Position numbers and translations under genes: made by a program. The notes below the pieces were generated by a model. That model saw only the letters and a program-made list of their open reading frames with translations, was not told the DNA's origin and did no database searches. DNA of 64,000 bases. Source: Streptomyces griseosporeus. Lineage in GTDB: Bacteria; Actinomycetota; Actinomycetes; Streptomycetales; Streptomycetaceae. The DNA is taken from positions 310,001-374,000 of the forward strand of contig NZ_BNBR01000005.1 in NCBI RefSeq assembly GCF_014656055.1, written 5' to 3'. Numbering within the stretch: the stretch's first letter is position 1; each line of letters begins with the position of its first letter. Below are positions 17,917 through 27,195 of the stretch, in pieces.

Positions 17917-19761
17917 ATGACCCGCCCCACACCCCGCCGCGGCGCCCGCGTCCGCGCCCCCGGACTGTCCGGCACAGGCGGCTGGCTCAACACGGGCGGC
18001 GAGGAGCTGACGCTCGCCGGGCTGCGGGGGCGGATCGTCGTACTCGACTTCTGGACCTTCTGCTGCGTCAACTGCCTGCACGCGATCGACGAGCTGCGCG
18101 AGCTGGAGGCGAAGCACCCGGACACCGTGGTGGTGATCGGCGTGCACTCGCCGAAGTTCCCGCACGAGACCGAGCACGCGGCGGTGGCGGACGCCGTGGA
18201 GCGGTACGGCGTCACGCACCCGGTGCTCGACGACCCGGAGCTGGCGACCTGGCAGCAGTACGCCGTGCGGGCCTGGCCGACGCTGGTCGTGGTGGACCCG
18301 GAGGGGTACGTCGTCGCCCAGTACGCCGGTGAAGGGCATGTGCCCGCCATCGAGCGGCTCGTGCGGAAGCTGGAGGCGGAACACGCGGCCAAGGGGACGC
18401 TGCGGCGCGGCGACGGGCCGTACGCGGCGCCGGAGCCCGCCCCGACCACCCTGCGCTTCCCCGGCAAGGCGGTCGTCCTGCCGTCGGGGACCTTCCTGGT
18501 CAGCGACACCACCCGGCACCAGCTGGTGGAGCTGGAGGCGGACGGGGAGAGCGTCGTACGGCGCTTCGGCTCGGGTGCGCGCGGGTTCGCCGACGGGCCG
18601 GCCGACCGGGCCTCCTTCAACGAGCCGCAGGGCCTCGCCCTCCTCGACGACGGCTCGGTCGTCGTCGCCGACACCGTGAACCACGCCCTGCGCCGCCTCG
18701 ACCCCGCGAGCGGCGAGGTGACGACGCTCGCAGGCACCGGCCGCCCGTGGCGGCGGGGCAGCCCGACGTCCGGGCCCGCCCACCGGGCCGACCTGTCCTC
18801 GCCGTGGGACGTGGCCTGGTGGCAGGGGCGGGTGTGGATCGCGATGGCGGGCGTGCACCAGCTGTGGGCGTACGACCCGGGGGAGCGGACGGTCGCCGTC
18901 ACCGCCGGTACGACCGACGAGGGGCTGGTCGACGGGCCGGGCGCCGAGGCCCTGTTCGCGCAGCCCTCGGGGCTCGCCGCGACGCCGGAGCGGCTGTGGC
19001 TCGCCGACTCGGAGTCGTCCGCGCTGCGCTGGGTGGAGCCCGACGGCAGCGTCCGCACCGCCGCCGGCACCGGCCTGTTCGCCTTCGGACACCGCGACGG
19101 CACCGCGGGCCAGGCGCTCTTCCAGCACCCGTTGGGGGTGACGGCGCTGCCCGACGGCTCGGTGGCGGTGTGCGACACCTACAACCACGCCCTGCGCCGG
19201 TACGACCCCGCCACCGGCGAGGTGACGACCCTCGCCACGGATCTGCGGGAGCCGAGCGACGCGGTGCTCGTCGGCGGGGACATCGTGGTCGTGGAGTCGG
19301 CCCGGCACCGGCTGACCCGCCTGCGGCTGCCGGAGGAGGTGCTGAGGACGGCGGCGGTCGCCGGCCGCACCCGGTGCGAGGTGATGGAGGTCGCGCCGGG
19401 CAGCAGCCTGCTTCTGGACGTGGTCTTCCACGCGCCGCCCGGTCAGAAGCCGGACACCCGGTACGGCCCCGCGACGCGGCTCCTGGTCTCCGCCACGCCG
19501 CCCGCGCTGCTGCGCAAGGGCGAGGGCGCGGGCATCGATCTCGCCCGCGCCCTCGAACTCGACCCCGCCGTCGGGCGGGGCGTCCTGCATGTGTCGGCCG
19601 TGGCCGCGTCCTGTGACGACGACCCCGACGCCGTGCACCCGGCCTGCCGCCTCCACCGTCGGGACTGGGACGTCCCGGTCCGGCTCACCGAGGGTGGCGC
19701 GGACCGGCTGCCCCTGGTCCTGGCAGGTGGAGACGGCCGGGGGTGGGGTCAGACGCCGTAG
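17917..19761 (+). CDS. thioredoxin-like/NHL-repeat protein (NHLRC2-like)
   Basis: A 614-residue cytoplasmic protein. The N-terminal thioredoxin fold (about 15-165) has the redox pair C50-x-x-C53 within TFCCVNC. A six-bladed NHL beta-propeller follows (about 175-500), with repeated LPSGTFLVSDTTRHQL-like and DGSVVVADTVNHALRRLD-like units. A small beta-rich C-terminal domain completes it. This domain order matches bacterial relatives of animal NHLRC2. The partner and substrate are unknown. Its last 13 bp overlap the end of the convergent small membrane-protein gene. Confidence 0.88.
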   Translation: MTRPTPRRGARVRAPGLSGTGGWLNTGGEELTLAGLRGRIVVLDFWTFCCVNCLHAIDELRELEAKHPDTVVVIGVHSPKFPHETEHAAVADAVERYGVTHPVLDDPELATWQQYAVRAWPTLVVVDPEGYVVAQYAGEGHVPAIERLVRKLEAEHAAKGTLRRGDGPYAAPEPAPTTLRFPGKAVVLPSGTFLVSDTTRHQLVELEADGESVVRRFGSGARGFADGPADRASFNEPQGLALLDDGSVVVADTVNHALRRLDPASGEVTTLAGTGRPWRRGSPTSGPAHRADLSSPWDVAWWQGRVWIAMAGVHQLWAYDPGERTVAVTAGTTDEGLVDGPGAEALFAQPSGLAATPERLWLADSESSALRWVEPDGSVRTAAGTGLFAFGHRDGTAGQALFQHPLGVTALPDGSVAVCDTYNHALRRYDPATGEVTTLATDLREPSDAVLVGGDIVVVESARHRLTRLRLPEEVLRTAAVAGRTRCEVMEVAPGSSLLLDVVFHAPPGQKPDTRYGPATRLLVSATPPALLRKGEGAGIDLARALELDPAVGRGVLHVSAVAASCDDDPDAVHPACRLHRRDWDVPVRLTEGGADRLPLVLAGGDGRGWGQTP

Positions 19762-20006
19762 CCGTCGCTGTACCCGTCCCGGGTGTGATGGTGGTGGGTC
19801 CGCTCCTCTTCGATGACCGGCGTGGCGGGCGGCACGACGACCCGGCGGCGCCGGGCGATGCCGCTGAAGGTCGCGACGCCGATCAGGCCGACGGCCATCA
19901 GGATGACGCCGACGAGGGTGACGTTGACTCCCTCCACGTGCCAGTCGGTCGCGAACGCGAGGATGGCTCCCACGGCGATGAGAAGTATGCAGCCGCCGAG
20001 GCCCAT
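19749..20006 (-). CDS. small two-helix membrane protein (DUF6458-like)
   Basis: An 85-residue protein with two transmembrane helices (GCILLIAVGAILAFA and TLVGVILMAVGLIGVATF) joined by a short DWHVEGVNV loop, then a basic Arg patch and a His-rich cytoplasmic tail. This is the pattern of the widespread actinobacterial DUF6458 family, of unknown function. It overlaps the convergent thioredoxin-NHL gene by 13 bp. Confidence 0.82.
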   Translation of the reverse strand: MGLGGCILLIAVGAILAFATDWHVEGVNVTLVGVILMAVGLIGVATFSGIARRRRVVVPPATPVIEEERTHHHHTRDGYSDGYGV

Positions 20007-20088
20007 GAGTAGTCGCCTCCCTGTCCGGTCTTAGCGGTGCAACCCGTGTACCCGGCCGGACAGCTCCCATGCAGGCGCCGCGGGTTGA

Positions 20089-21384
20089 CTATCCCTCCAG
20101 GAACGCCACCAGCGCGTTCGCCAGCAGATGCGGGTCGTCCACGCCGCACAACTCCCGCGCGCTGTGCATGGAGAGGATCGCCACGCCGATGTCGACCGTG
20201 CGGATGCCGTGCCGGGCCGCGGTGATGGGGCCGATCGTGGTGCCGCAGGGCATGGAGTTGTTGGAGACGAAGGACTGGAAGGGCACCTGGGCCTTCTCGC
20301 AGGCCGCCGCCCAGATCGCGCGGCCCGAACCGTCGGTCGCGTAGCGGTTGTTGACGTTGACCTTGAGGATGGGGCCGCCGTTGACGCGCGGGTGGTGCGT
20401 CGGGTCGTGCCGCTCGGCGTAGTTGGGGTGGACGGCGTGCCCGGTGTCGGAGGACAGGCAGACCGTGCCCGCGAAGGAGCGGGCCCGGTCCTCGTAGGTG
20501 CCGCCGCGCGCGAACACCGAGCGGGTCAGCACGTCGCCGAGGAGCGGGCCGTCGGCGCCGGTGTCGGACTGCGAGCCGTTCTCCTCGTGGTCGAAGGCGG
20601 CCAGGACCGGGATGTACGGCAGGTCGTCGCGTCCGGCCACCGCGGCCAGCGCCGCCACCGCCGCGTGCACCGACAGCAGGTTGTCCATGCGCGGACCGGC
20701 GACGAGTTCGCGGTCGCGGCCCAGGTGGGCGGGGGGTTCCACGGAGTGGACCATCAGGTCCCAGCCGGTGACCTCGCCGGACGGCAGCCCGGCCTCCTCC
20801 TCCAGGAAGGCGATCAGGTCGCCGTCGCGCACGTCGTCGCCGAGGCCCCACACGGGCTGGAGGTGGCGCTGCTTGTCGAGCTTGAGGCCCTCGGCGGTGA
20901 CCGAGCGGTCCAGGTGGATGGCGAGCTGCGGCACGCGCAGCAGCGGCCGGTCGACGTTCACCAGGCGGGTGGAGCCGTCCCGCAGGGTGAGCCGGCCGGC
21001 CAGGCCCAGGTCGCGGTCGAGCCAGGAGTTCAGCAGGGGCCCGCCGTAGATCTCGACGGCGACCTGACGCCAGCCGTGCGCCCCCGCGTCGGGCAGCGGC
21101 TTGACGCGCAGGTTGGGGGAGTCGGTGTGCGCGCCGACGATCCGGTACGGCGTGTGGGGGGCGGCGCCCTCGGGGACGTACCAGGCCACGATCGCGCCGC
21201 CGCGCAGCACGTACTTGCCGCCGCTCGTCCCGTCCCAGGCGTCCGTCTCGGCGACCTGCCGGAACCCTGCCTTCTCCAGCCGCTGCGCGGCGTTCGCCAC
21301 GGCGTGGTACGGCGACGGGCAGGCCGCCAGGAAGGTCATCAGGTCGTCGGTGTGGCCGCGGTCGAAGCGGGCTGGTTCGCTCAT
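20089..21384 (-). CDS. apeB: M18-family zinc aminopeptidase
   Basis: A 431-residue cytoplasmic aminopeptidase. Zinc-ligand segments are visible: GAHTDSPNLRVKP, FDHEENGSQ and SDTGHAVHPNY. A C-terminal segment, CGTTIGPITAA, is typical of the family. It removes N-terminal residues, usually acidic or neutral. ATG 21384 is chosen because AAGGTG lies 6 nt upstream; a GTG nine bases earlier is possible. It is downstream of the acyl-CoA dehydrogenase on the same strand, but a strong hairpin separates them, so it has its own promoter or depends on readthrough. Confidence 0.92.
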   Translation of the reverse strand: MSEPARFDRGHTDDLMTFLAACPSPYHAVANAAQRLEKAGFRQVAETDAWDGTSGGKYVLRGGAIVAWYVPEGAAPHTPYRIVGAHTDSPNLRVKPLPDAGAHGWRQVAVEIYGGPLLNSWLDRDLGLAGRLTLRDGSTRLVNVDRPLLRVPQLAIHLDRSVTAEGLKLDKQRHLQPVWGLGDDVRDGDLIAFLEEEAGLPSGEVTGWDLMVHSVEPPAHLGRDRELVAGPRMDNLLSVHAAVAALAAVAGRDDLPYIPVLAAFDHEENGSQSDTGADGPLLGDVLTRSVFARGGTYEDRARSFAGTVCLSSDTGHAVHPNYAERHDPTHHPRVNGGPILKVNVNNRYATDGSGRAIWAAACEKAQVPFQSFVSNNSMPCGTTIGPITAARHGIRTVDIGVAILSMHSARELCGVDDPHLLANALVAFLEG

Positions 21385-21404
21385 GGGGTTCACCTTAACG
21401 ACGG

Positions 21405-21442
21405 ACGAGGGCCCGCTCCCGGCCGTGGGAGCGGGCCCTCGT
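21405..21442 (-). terminator. terminator of the acyl-CoA dehydrogenase gene
   Basis: A perfect 16-bp stem (21405-21420 with 21427-21442) and GGCCGT loop lie 18 bp past the stop of the acyl-CoA dehydrogenase and just before the aminopeptidase gene. Confidence 0.9.
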
Positions 21443-21459
21443 AAGAAGAGTGTGGAGGA

Positions 21460-23286
21460 CTAGAACGCGGCCTCGTCCAGCTCCATCAGGTCCAGGTCGA
21501 CGCCCTCGGCGATCTTGCGGGCGCAGGTGACGCCGGGCAGGACGTTCGCGGCGAAGAACTTGGCCGCGGCGATCTTGCCGGTGTAGAAGACCTTGTCCTT
21601 GGCGGAGGCCGTCGGCAGCTTCTCGGCGGCGATCGCGGCGCCCTTGAGCAGCAGGTAGCCGACGACGACGTCACCGGAGGCCATGAGCAGACGGGTGGTG
21701 TTCAGGCCCACCTTGTAGATGTTCTTGGTGTCCTGCTCGGTGGCGGCGAGGTCGGTCAGCATCACACCGACGATCGCCTCCAGCTCCACGGCGGCCTTGG
21801 CCAGGTGCTCGCGGGCGCCCGCCAGCTCCTCGCCGCCGGTGCCGAGGGCGAGGAACTTCTTGATGTCCTCGGCGAGGGAGTTCAGGGCCGCGCCCTGGTT
21901 GCGGACGATCTTCCGGAAGAAGAAGTCCTGGCCCTGGATGGCCGTGGTGCCCTCGTACAGGGTGTCGATCTTGGAGTCGCGGATGTACTGCTCGATCGGG
22001 TACTCCTGCAGGAAGCCGGAGCCGCCGAAGGTCTGCAGCGACTGGGCGAGCAGCTCGTAGGCCTTCTCGGAGCCGTAGCCCTTGACGATCGGCAGGAGCA
22101 GGTCGTTCAGCGCGTGCTCGGTCTTGGCGTCCTCGCCGTTCGCCTCCTTGATCTGGATGGCGTCCTGGATCGAGGCGGTGTACATCACCAGGGCGCGCAT
22201 GCCCTCCGCGTACGCCTTCTGCGTCATCAGGGAGCGGCGCACGTCGGGGTGGTGGGTGATGGTGACCTTGGGCGCGGTCTTGTCCATGAAGTTGGCCAGA
22301 TCCGGGCCCTGGACGCGCTCCTTGGCGTACTCCAGCGCGTTGAGGTAGCCGGTGGACAGCGTGGAGATCGCCTTCGTGCCGACCATCATGCGGGCGAACT
22401 CGATGATGCGGAACATCTGGCGGATGCCGTCGTGCTTGTCGCCGATCAGCCAGCCCTTGGCGGGGTGCTTGTCGCCGAAGGTCATCTCGCACGTGTTGGA
22501 GGCCTTCAGGCCCATCTTGTGCTCGACGTTGGTGGCGTAGACGCCGTTGCGCTCGCCCAGCTCGCCGGTCTCGAAGTCGAAGAGGTACTTCGGGACGAGG
22601 AAGAGGGACAGGCCCTTGGTGCCGGGGCCGGCGCCCTCGGGGCGCGCCAGCACGTAGTGGAGGATGTTCTCCGACATGTCGTGCTCACCGGAGGTGATGA
22701 AGCGCTTCACGCCCTCGATGTGCCAGGAGCCGTCCTCCTGCTGCACGGCCTTGGTGCGGCCGGCGCCCACGTCCGAGCCGGCGTCCGGCTCGGTGAGGAC
22801 CATGGTGGAGCCCCACTGCTTCTCGACGGCGATCTTGGCGATGTGCTTCTGGACCTCGTTGCCCTCGTCGAAGAGGATGCCGGCGAACGCCGGGCCGGAG
22901 GAGTACATCCACACGGCCGGGTTGGCGCCCAGGATCAGCTCGGCGTAGGCCCAGATCAGGGAGCGCGGCGAGGTGGTGCCGCCGATCTCCTCGGGGATGC
23001 CGAGGCGCCAGTACTCGGAGTCCATGAAGGCCTGGTAGCTCTTCTTGAAGGACGCGGGGACCGGCGCGGTGTTGGTCTCCGGGTCGAAGACCGGCGGGTT
23101 GCGGTCGGCGTCGGTGAAGGACGCGGCCAGCTCGTTCTCGGAGAGGCGGGTCAGCTCCTCCAGGACGCTCTTGGCGGTCTCGACGTCCATCTCCTCGAAC
23201 GGACCCGAGCCGTAGACCTTGTCGCGGCCGAGTACTTCGAAGAGGTTGAACTCGATGTCGCGGAGATTCGACTTGTAGTGCCCCAT
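21460..23286 (-). CDS. acyl-CoA dehydrogenase (long FadE-like form)
   Basis: A 608-residue flavoenzyme, longer than the roughly 380-residue short- and medium-chain enzymes. It has the FAD-binding segment TMVLTEPDAGSDVGAGRTKA and a GSGFLQEYPIEQYIRDSKID stretch. The catalytic base glutamate is probably in DTLYEGTTAIQGQDF. A C-terminal extra domain (about 470-608) is typical of actinobacterial FadE-like enzymes that start beta-oxidation. It is divergent from an SseB-like gene. A hairpin directly follows the stop. Confidence 0.93.
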   Translation of the reverse strand: MGHYKSNLRDIEFNLFEVLGRDKVYGSGPFEEMDVETAKSVLEELTRLSENELAASFTDADRNPPVFDPETNTAPVPASFKKSYQAFMDSEYWRLGIPEEIGGTTSPRSLIWAYAELILGANPAVWMYSSGPAFAGILFDEGNEVQKHIAKIAVEKQWGSTMVLTEPDAGSDVGAGRTKAVQQEDGSWHIEGVKRFITSGEHDMSENILHYVLARPEGAGPGTKGLSLFLVPKYLFDFETGELGERNGVYATNVEHKMGLKASNTCEMTFGDKHPAKGWLIGDKHDGIRQMFRIIEFARMMVGTKAISTLSTGYLNALEYAKERVQGPDLANFMDKTAPKVTITHHPDVRRSLMTQKAYAEGMRALVMYTASIQDAIQIKEANGEDAKTEHALNDLLLPIVKGYGSEKAYELLAQSLQTFGGSGFLQEYPIEQYIRDSKIDTLYEGTTAIQGQDFFFRKIVRNQGAALNSLAEDIKKFLALGTGGEELAGAREHLAKAAVELEAIVGVMLTDLAATEQDTKNIYKVGLNTTRLLMASGDVVVGYLLLKGAAIAAEKLPTASAKDKVFYTGKIAAAKFFAANVLPGVTCARKIAEGVDLDLMELDEAAF

Positions 23287-23435
23287 GGCGACGGCTCCCG
23301 GCTCCGTAGAGAGATCGGCGAGGCACTGGATCCTCGCGCTAGTTCACGTACCAACAAGTAGCTACGATGATGCTACCCGTCAGTAATAAGACGCAACCCC
23401 GAACCGGCCATCTGTGACTCGTTACTCTTTGGGCC
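23287..23435. promoter_or_regulatory. divergent promoter region of acyl-CoA dehydrogenase and SseB-like genes
   Basis: A 149-bp AT-rich region. It contains GTAGC and GCTAC arms (23358-23374) around the self-complementary GTAGCTAC, and on the minus strand a TAGCAT hexamer preceded by a TTGCGT hexamer at 15-bp spacing, a poor but possible promoter. A fatty-acid-responsive operator would be expected here; none is proven. Confidence 0.4.
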
Positions 23436-23900
23436 ATGTACGGCTACGAACAGAACGTCGGTGCTCAGCAGCAGTACGCCGCGCCCCAGCAGCCGATGTC
23501 CGGCGGCTACGGGCAGCAGCCGCCGCTGTACCCCGAGCCGTCCCCGCCCTCGCTCGCGGACGCGGTGCGCGCCTTCACCACCGGTCAGATGTCCGCCGAG
23601 GACTTCCAGCAGATCTTCGCCACCTCGAAGGTGTACTGCCCGCGCGGTGACACCCCCGGCTTCCTCGCCCTGCACAACACCCAGCAGCCGGTGATCCCCA
23701 TGTTCACCTCGCTGAAGGAGCTGCGCCGGTACGCGGGCAAGGAGTCCAAGTACTTCGTGATCACGGGCGCGGAGGTCATCGACCTGCTCCCGACCGGGTA
23801 CGGCTTCGTCCTCGACATGGAGGGCGAGCACCGCATGGTCTTCGATGCGAAGGCCGTCGAGCAGATGGTCGAGTTCGCGATGCGGCGGATGTACGGCTGA
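23436..23900 (+). CDS. SseB-like N-terminal domain protein
   Basis: A 154-residue protein. A Gln/Tyr/Pro-rich leader (1-40) precedes an SseB-type alpha/beta domain (about 40-150), with LADAVRAFTTGQMSAEDFQQIF, VIPMFTSLKELRRY and ADVIDLLP-like segments (here GAEVIDLLP). SseB was named for enhanced serine sensitivity in E. coli; streptomycete members are common, and related domains accompany type VII secretion genes. No such genes are adjacent. The function is unknown. Confidence 0.82.
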   Translation: MYGYEQNVGAQQQYAAPQQPMSGGYGQQPPLYPEPSPPSLADAVRAFTTGQMSAEDFQQIFATSKVYCPRGDTPGFLALHNTQQPVIPMFTSLKELRRYAGKESKYFVITGAEVIDLLPTGYGFVLDMEGEHRMVFDAKAVEQMVEFAMRRMYG

Positions 23901-23987
23901 TCCCTTGCAGGGCTGACGCCGTGTAGGGCTGATCACAGCAGGTCGGAAGGCCTGCTTCCGGTCGTTGCCGGCGCCTAGGGTGCGCGC

Positions 23988-24815
23988 GTGACCTCGATCG
24001 ACACGCTTGCGGTCCTCCGCGGCCGGTGGCGTTCCGCCGCCCGGCTCACCGCCGGTGGCGAGCTGCTGCTCGACGCCCCCGCGCTGCGCCGCCGTATCCC
24101 GCTGACCGCCGTGGACCGGGTGGGCGCCGACGGCCCCGCCGGCCGCACGCTCACCGTCGTCCTGGCCGCCGAGCCGGGCCGGCCGCCGGTGGCCCACTCC
24201 CTCCCCGCGCGGAATCCCGCCGCCGTCCGGGCCTTCGTCGACGCCGTGCGCCAGGTGCTGCCCGCGCGGCCGTCGGACGGGCCCGGGGCGGTGACCGAGG
24301 AGCGGCCGAAGCGGCTGACCGCCCCGCGCCGGCCGCTGTGGTGGTGGCTTGTGGCGGCCGCGTACCTGCTGGTCGCCGCCGGTCTCCTGGCCCGGGGGCG
24401 CGACGCGCTCGCCGGCTGGCTGCTGAGCCCCCTGGTGCTCGCCCCGGGAGGGGTGGCCGTGGTGGGCGGCGTGGAGCTGGCGCGGCAGGGCTGGGGGCTG
24501 CGGGTGCGTGGCCGGACCACCGAGGGGCGCCTGGTGCGGTCGTACGCCGTCCATGGCGCCGACGAGCCGTCCGAGCTGCACGTCTACCACTACGTCGACG
24601 AGCAGGGCCTCGCGCGGGAGTGGCGCGGGCCGGGCAGCGGCGCCCAGCGGGTGGAGATCCGCTACGACCCCAGGGAGCCCGGCGTCGCGGTCCTCGGCCG
24701 GTCGGGGACCGGGCGGCTGCTCGGGGGAATCGCGTTCGCGCTGGTGGTCGGGGGTGCGCTGATCGGCATCGGCGCGGCGATCGCGTCACCGGCGCTGTGG
24801 GCCGTGGTCGGGTGA
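23988..24815 (+). CDS. three-helix membrane protein, DUF3592-like
   Basis: A 275-residue protein with a GTG start. An N-terminal cytoplasmic PH-like beta domain (about 1-90) leads to two transmembrane helices (about 115-160). A beta-rich loop (RGRTTEGRLVRSYAVHG... HVYHYVDEQG, YDPREPGVAVL) resembling DUF3592 is followed by a final helix (about 240-270). Its function is unknown. It stands alone between the SseB-like gene and the pirin gene, all on the same strand. Confidence 0.72.
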   Translation: MTSIDTLAVLRGRWRSAARLTAGGELLLDAPALRRRIPLTAVDRVGADGPAGRTLTVVLAAEPGRPPVAHSLPARNPAAVRAFVDAVRQVLPARPSDGPGAVTEERPKRLTAPRRPLWWWLVAAAYLLVAAGLLARGRDALAGWLLSPLVLAPGGVAVVGGVELARQGWGLRVRGRTTEGRLVRSYAVHGADEPSELHVYHYVDEQGLAREWRGPGSGAQRVEIRYDPREPGVAVLGRSGTGRLLGGIAFALVVGGALIGIGAAIASPALWAVVG

Positions 24816-24935
24816 GGGGCCGGGCCGGGCGGGCGAAAGTGCGCGGCGGCCCGGGAATGTACGGGCACCCCTCCTCGTTGGGGTGACAAGAAGTTCAACG
24901 CTCAACTAAACTGGGCGTAGACCGAGGAGGTACCC

Positions 24936-25913
24936 ATGCCTGCAGTGACCGTCGAGAACCCGCTGACGCTGCCCCGCGTGACCGCACCCGCCGACGCCGT
25001 GGCACGTCCCGTGCTCGCGGTCACGACCGCGCCGGGCGGCTTCGAGGGCGAGGGATTCCCGGTGCGCCGGGCGTTCGCCGGGATCAACTACCGCTACCTC
25101 GACCCGTTCATCATGATGGACCAGATGGGCGAGGTGGAGTACGCGCCGGGCGAGCCCAAGGGCACCCCCTGGCACCCCCACCGGGGCTTCGAGACCGTCA
25201 CCTACATCATCGACGGCGTCTTCGACCACCAGGACTCCAACGGCGGTGGCGGCACCATCACCAACGGCGACACCCAGTGGATGACGGCGGGCGCGGGCCT
25301 GCTGCACATCGAGGCCCCGCCGGAGCACCTGGTCGTCTCGGGCGGCCTCTTCCACGGCCTGCAGCTGTGGGTGAACCTCCCGGCCAAGGACAAGATGATG
25401 GCCCCGCGCTACCAGGACATCCGGGCCGGCAGCGTCCAGCTGCTCACCTCCCCCGACGGCGGCGCGCTGCTGCGCGTCATCGCCGGCGAGCTGGACGGCC
25501 ACCAGGGCCCCGGCATCACCCACACGCCAATCACGATGATCCACGCGACGCTGGCACCCGGCGCGGAGATCACGCTGCCGTGGCGGGAGGACTTCAACGG
25601 CCTCGCGTACGTGCTGGCCGGCCGCGGCACGGTGGGCGCCGAGCGGCGCCCGGTCCAGCTCGGCCAGACCGCGGTCTTCGGCAACGGCGGCTCGCTGACC
25701 GTCCGCGCGGACGAGAAGCAGGACTCCCACACGCCCGACCTGGAGGTCGTCCTCCTCGGCGGACAGCCCATCCGGGAGCCCATGGCCCACTACGGCCCGT
25801 TCGTGATGAACACCAAGGACGAGCTGATGCAGGCCTTCGAGGACTTCCAGAAGGGCCGCCTGGGCACGATCCCGGCCGTGCACGGCATGACGGAGGCGGG
25901 CCCCGAGGCCTGA
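24936..25913 (+). CDS. pirin-family protein
   Basis: A 325-residue double-cupin protein. The N-terminal cupin carries the pirin motif HPHRGFETVTY and later H residues (HIEAPPEHL) that make up the iron site. Bacterial pirins include quercetin dioxygenases and redox-sensing co-regulators; which applies here is not decidable. The strong ribosome site GAGGAGG lies 7 nt before the ATG. Just upstream, TCAAC occurs twice (around 24896-24906), a possible MarR-type half-site arrangement. A perfect hairpin follows the stop. Confidence 0.88.
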   Translation: MPAVTVENPLTLPRVTAPADAVARPVLAVTTAPGGFEGEGFPVRRAFAGINYRYLDPFIMMDQMGEVEYAPGEPKGTPWHPHRGFETVTYIIDGVFDHQDSNGGGGTITNGDTQWMTAGAGLLHIEAPPEHLVVSGGLFHGLQLWVNLPAKDKMMAPRYQDIRAGSVQLLTSPDGGALLRVIAGELDGHQGPGITHTPITMIHATLAPGAEITLPWREDFNGLAYVLAGRGTVGAERRPVQLGQTAVFGNGGSLTVRADEKQDSHTPDLEVVLLGGQPIREPMAHYGPFVMNTKDELMQAFEDFQKGRLGTIPAVHGMTEAGPEA

Positions 25914-25947
25914 CCCCCGCCGCGCCGCGGTCCTGACGCGGCGTCAC

Positions 25948-25982
25948 CCGAGCGGGCTGTCCTGCCAGGACAGCCCGCTCGG
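25948..25982. terminator. terminator after the pirin gene
   Basis: A perfect 16-bp stem (25948-25963 with 25967-25982) carries a 3-nt loop, 34 bp after the pirin stop and 19 bp before the next start. Confidence 0.9.
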
Positions 25983-26001
25983 CGCGTGATCGGCTGGAGC
26001 C

Positions 26002-27033
26002 GTGCAGCTCCTCCCCGACCCCGCCCGCCGTCTCGCCGCCTGGTGCGCCCTGCTGCTGCTCGTCGCCGGGGTCGGCTGGGTCGCCGTCCGGCTGTGCGCG
26101 GAGCTGCGTACGGCGGTGACGCCGGTGCTGCTCGCGCTGCTCGGCACGGCCCTGCTCGGGCCGTTCCACCGGCGGCTGGTCAAGGCCAGGGTCAACCGGT
26201 CCGTCGCGGCGGCCGTGACCTGCGTGGCCGTCGTCGCCGTCGTCGGCGGCGCCGTCTACATCGTCGTCGCCGCGCTCGTCGACACCGGCGATGAGATCGT
26301 CAGCTCGCTGAAGGACGCCGCCGACGCCGTCGCCGAGCACTTCGGGGCGGCCGGCACCTCCCTGCACGACGTCGCCTCCAACGCCCGGGAGCTGCTCGGC
26401 AAGTTCGGCGGGACCGCCGCCTCCGGTGTCCTCAGCGGCGTCAGCGTCGTCGGCGAGACCATCGCCATGGCCGTCCTCGCGCTGCTGCTCGTCTTCTTCT
26501 TCCTGCGGGACGCCGACAAGGCCGCCGGCACCCTGCGCGCGTTCGCGCCCGGCGGCTCCGCCGACACCCTGGAGGCCATCGCGCGGCGCGCCTTCCACGC
26601 CGTCGAGGGCTTCATGCGCGGCACCACCCTCATCGCCCTCATCGACGCCGTCTGCATCACCATCGGCCTGCTCGTGCTGCGCGTGCCCGGCGCGGTCGGG
26701 CTCGGCGCGCTCGTCTTCGTCGGCGCCTACATCCCCTACCTCGGAGCCTTCATCTCCGGGGCCGTCGCCGTGCTCGTCGCGCTCGCCGACCGCGGCTTCG
26801 TCATCGCCCTGTGGGCGCTGGGCGTCGTCCTCGCCGTGCAGGTGCTGGAGGGCCACGTGCTCCAGCCGGCCATCCAGAGCCGCACCGTGCAGATGCACCC
26901 GGCGGTGGTGATGCTGGCGATCACCGCGGGCGCGTCCGTCGCCGGCATCCTCGGCATGCTCCTGGCCGTACCGGTCACGGCGGCGGCCTTCGGCGTCGTA
27001 CAGGAACTGCGGGAGCGGGCCGGGACGGCGTAG
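26002..27033 (+). CDS. AI-2E-family (PerM-like) transporter
   Basis: A 343-residue membrane protein with about seven to eight transmembrane helices. It carries the family segments GAYIPYLGAFISG and EGHVLQPAIQSRTVQMHP. Proteins of this family include TqsA (autoinducer-2 export) and Na+/H+ antiporters; the name does not prove AI-2 transport. A large cytoplasmic or periplasmic helical loop lies at about 95-150. The GTG start is preceded by GGAG at close spacing, directly after the pirin terminator. Confidence 0.87.
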   Translation: MQLLPDPARRLAAWCALLLLVAGVGWVAVRLCAELRTAVTPVLLALLGTALLGPFHRRLVKARVNRSVAAAVTCVAVVAVVGGAVYIVVAALVDTGDEIVSSLKDAADAVAEHFGAAGTSLHDVASNARELLGKFGGTAASGVLSGVSVVGETIAMAVLALLLVFFFLRDADKAAGTLRAFAPGGSADTLEAIARRAFHAVEGFMRGTTLIALIDAVCITIGLLVLRVPGAVGLGALVFVGAYIPYLGAFISGAVAVLVALADRGFVIALWALGVVLAVQVLEGHVLQPAIQSRTVQMHPAVVMLAITAGASVAGILGMLLAVPVTAAAFGVVQELRERAGTA

Positions 27034-27141
27034 ACGCCGTATTCCGGGGCGGGCGGGGCGGGCGACGAGGCGGGAGACCAGTCCTGTCGCCCTTGGACGT
27101 TTCGACCCTGCCTGAAAAGCGTGTCCGAGGAAGAGGCGGGG

Positions 27142-27195
27142 AGGCAGCCTGTCCGTGCCACCGGTACCGGGCTGCCTCGACCGAGGGAGGCAGCC
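27142..27195 (+). promoter_or_regulatory. leader with mutually exclusive stems
   Basis: AGGCAGCC (27142-27149), GGCTGCCT (27170-27177) and AGGCAGCC again (27188-27195) lie in the leader of the duplicated SH3-like gene. The middle block can pair with either flank but not both, an arrangement used in attenuators and riboswitches. It lies 84-137 bp before the ATG. It does not show conserved core elements of the c-di-AMP (ydaO) riboswitch as I know them. Confidence 0.45.

Noticed and set aside
26002..27033. Quorum-sensing AI-2 exporter
   Set aside because: The family name covers several transport activities, and no luxS-type or AI-2-processing gene is in the window.
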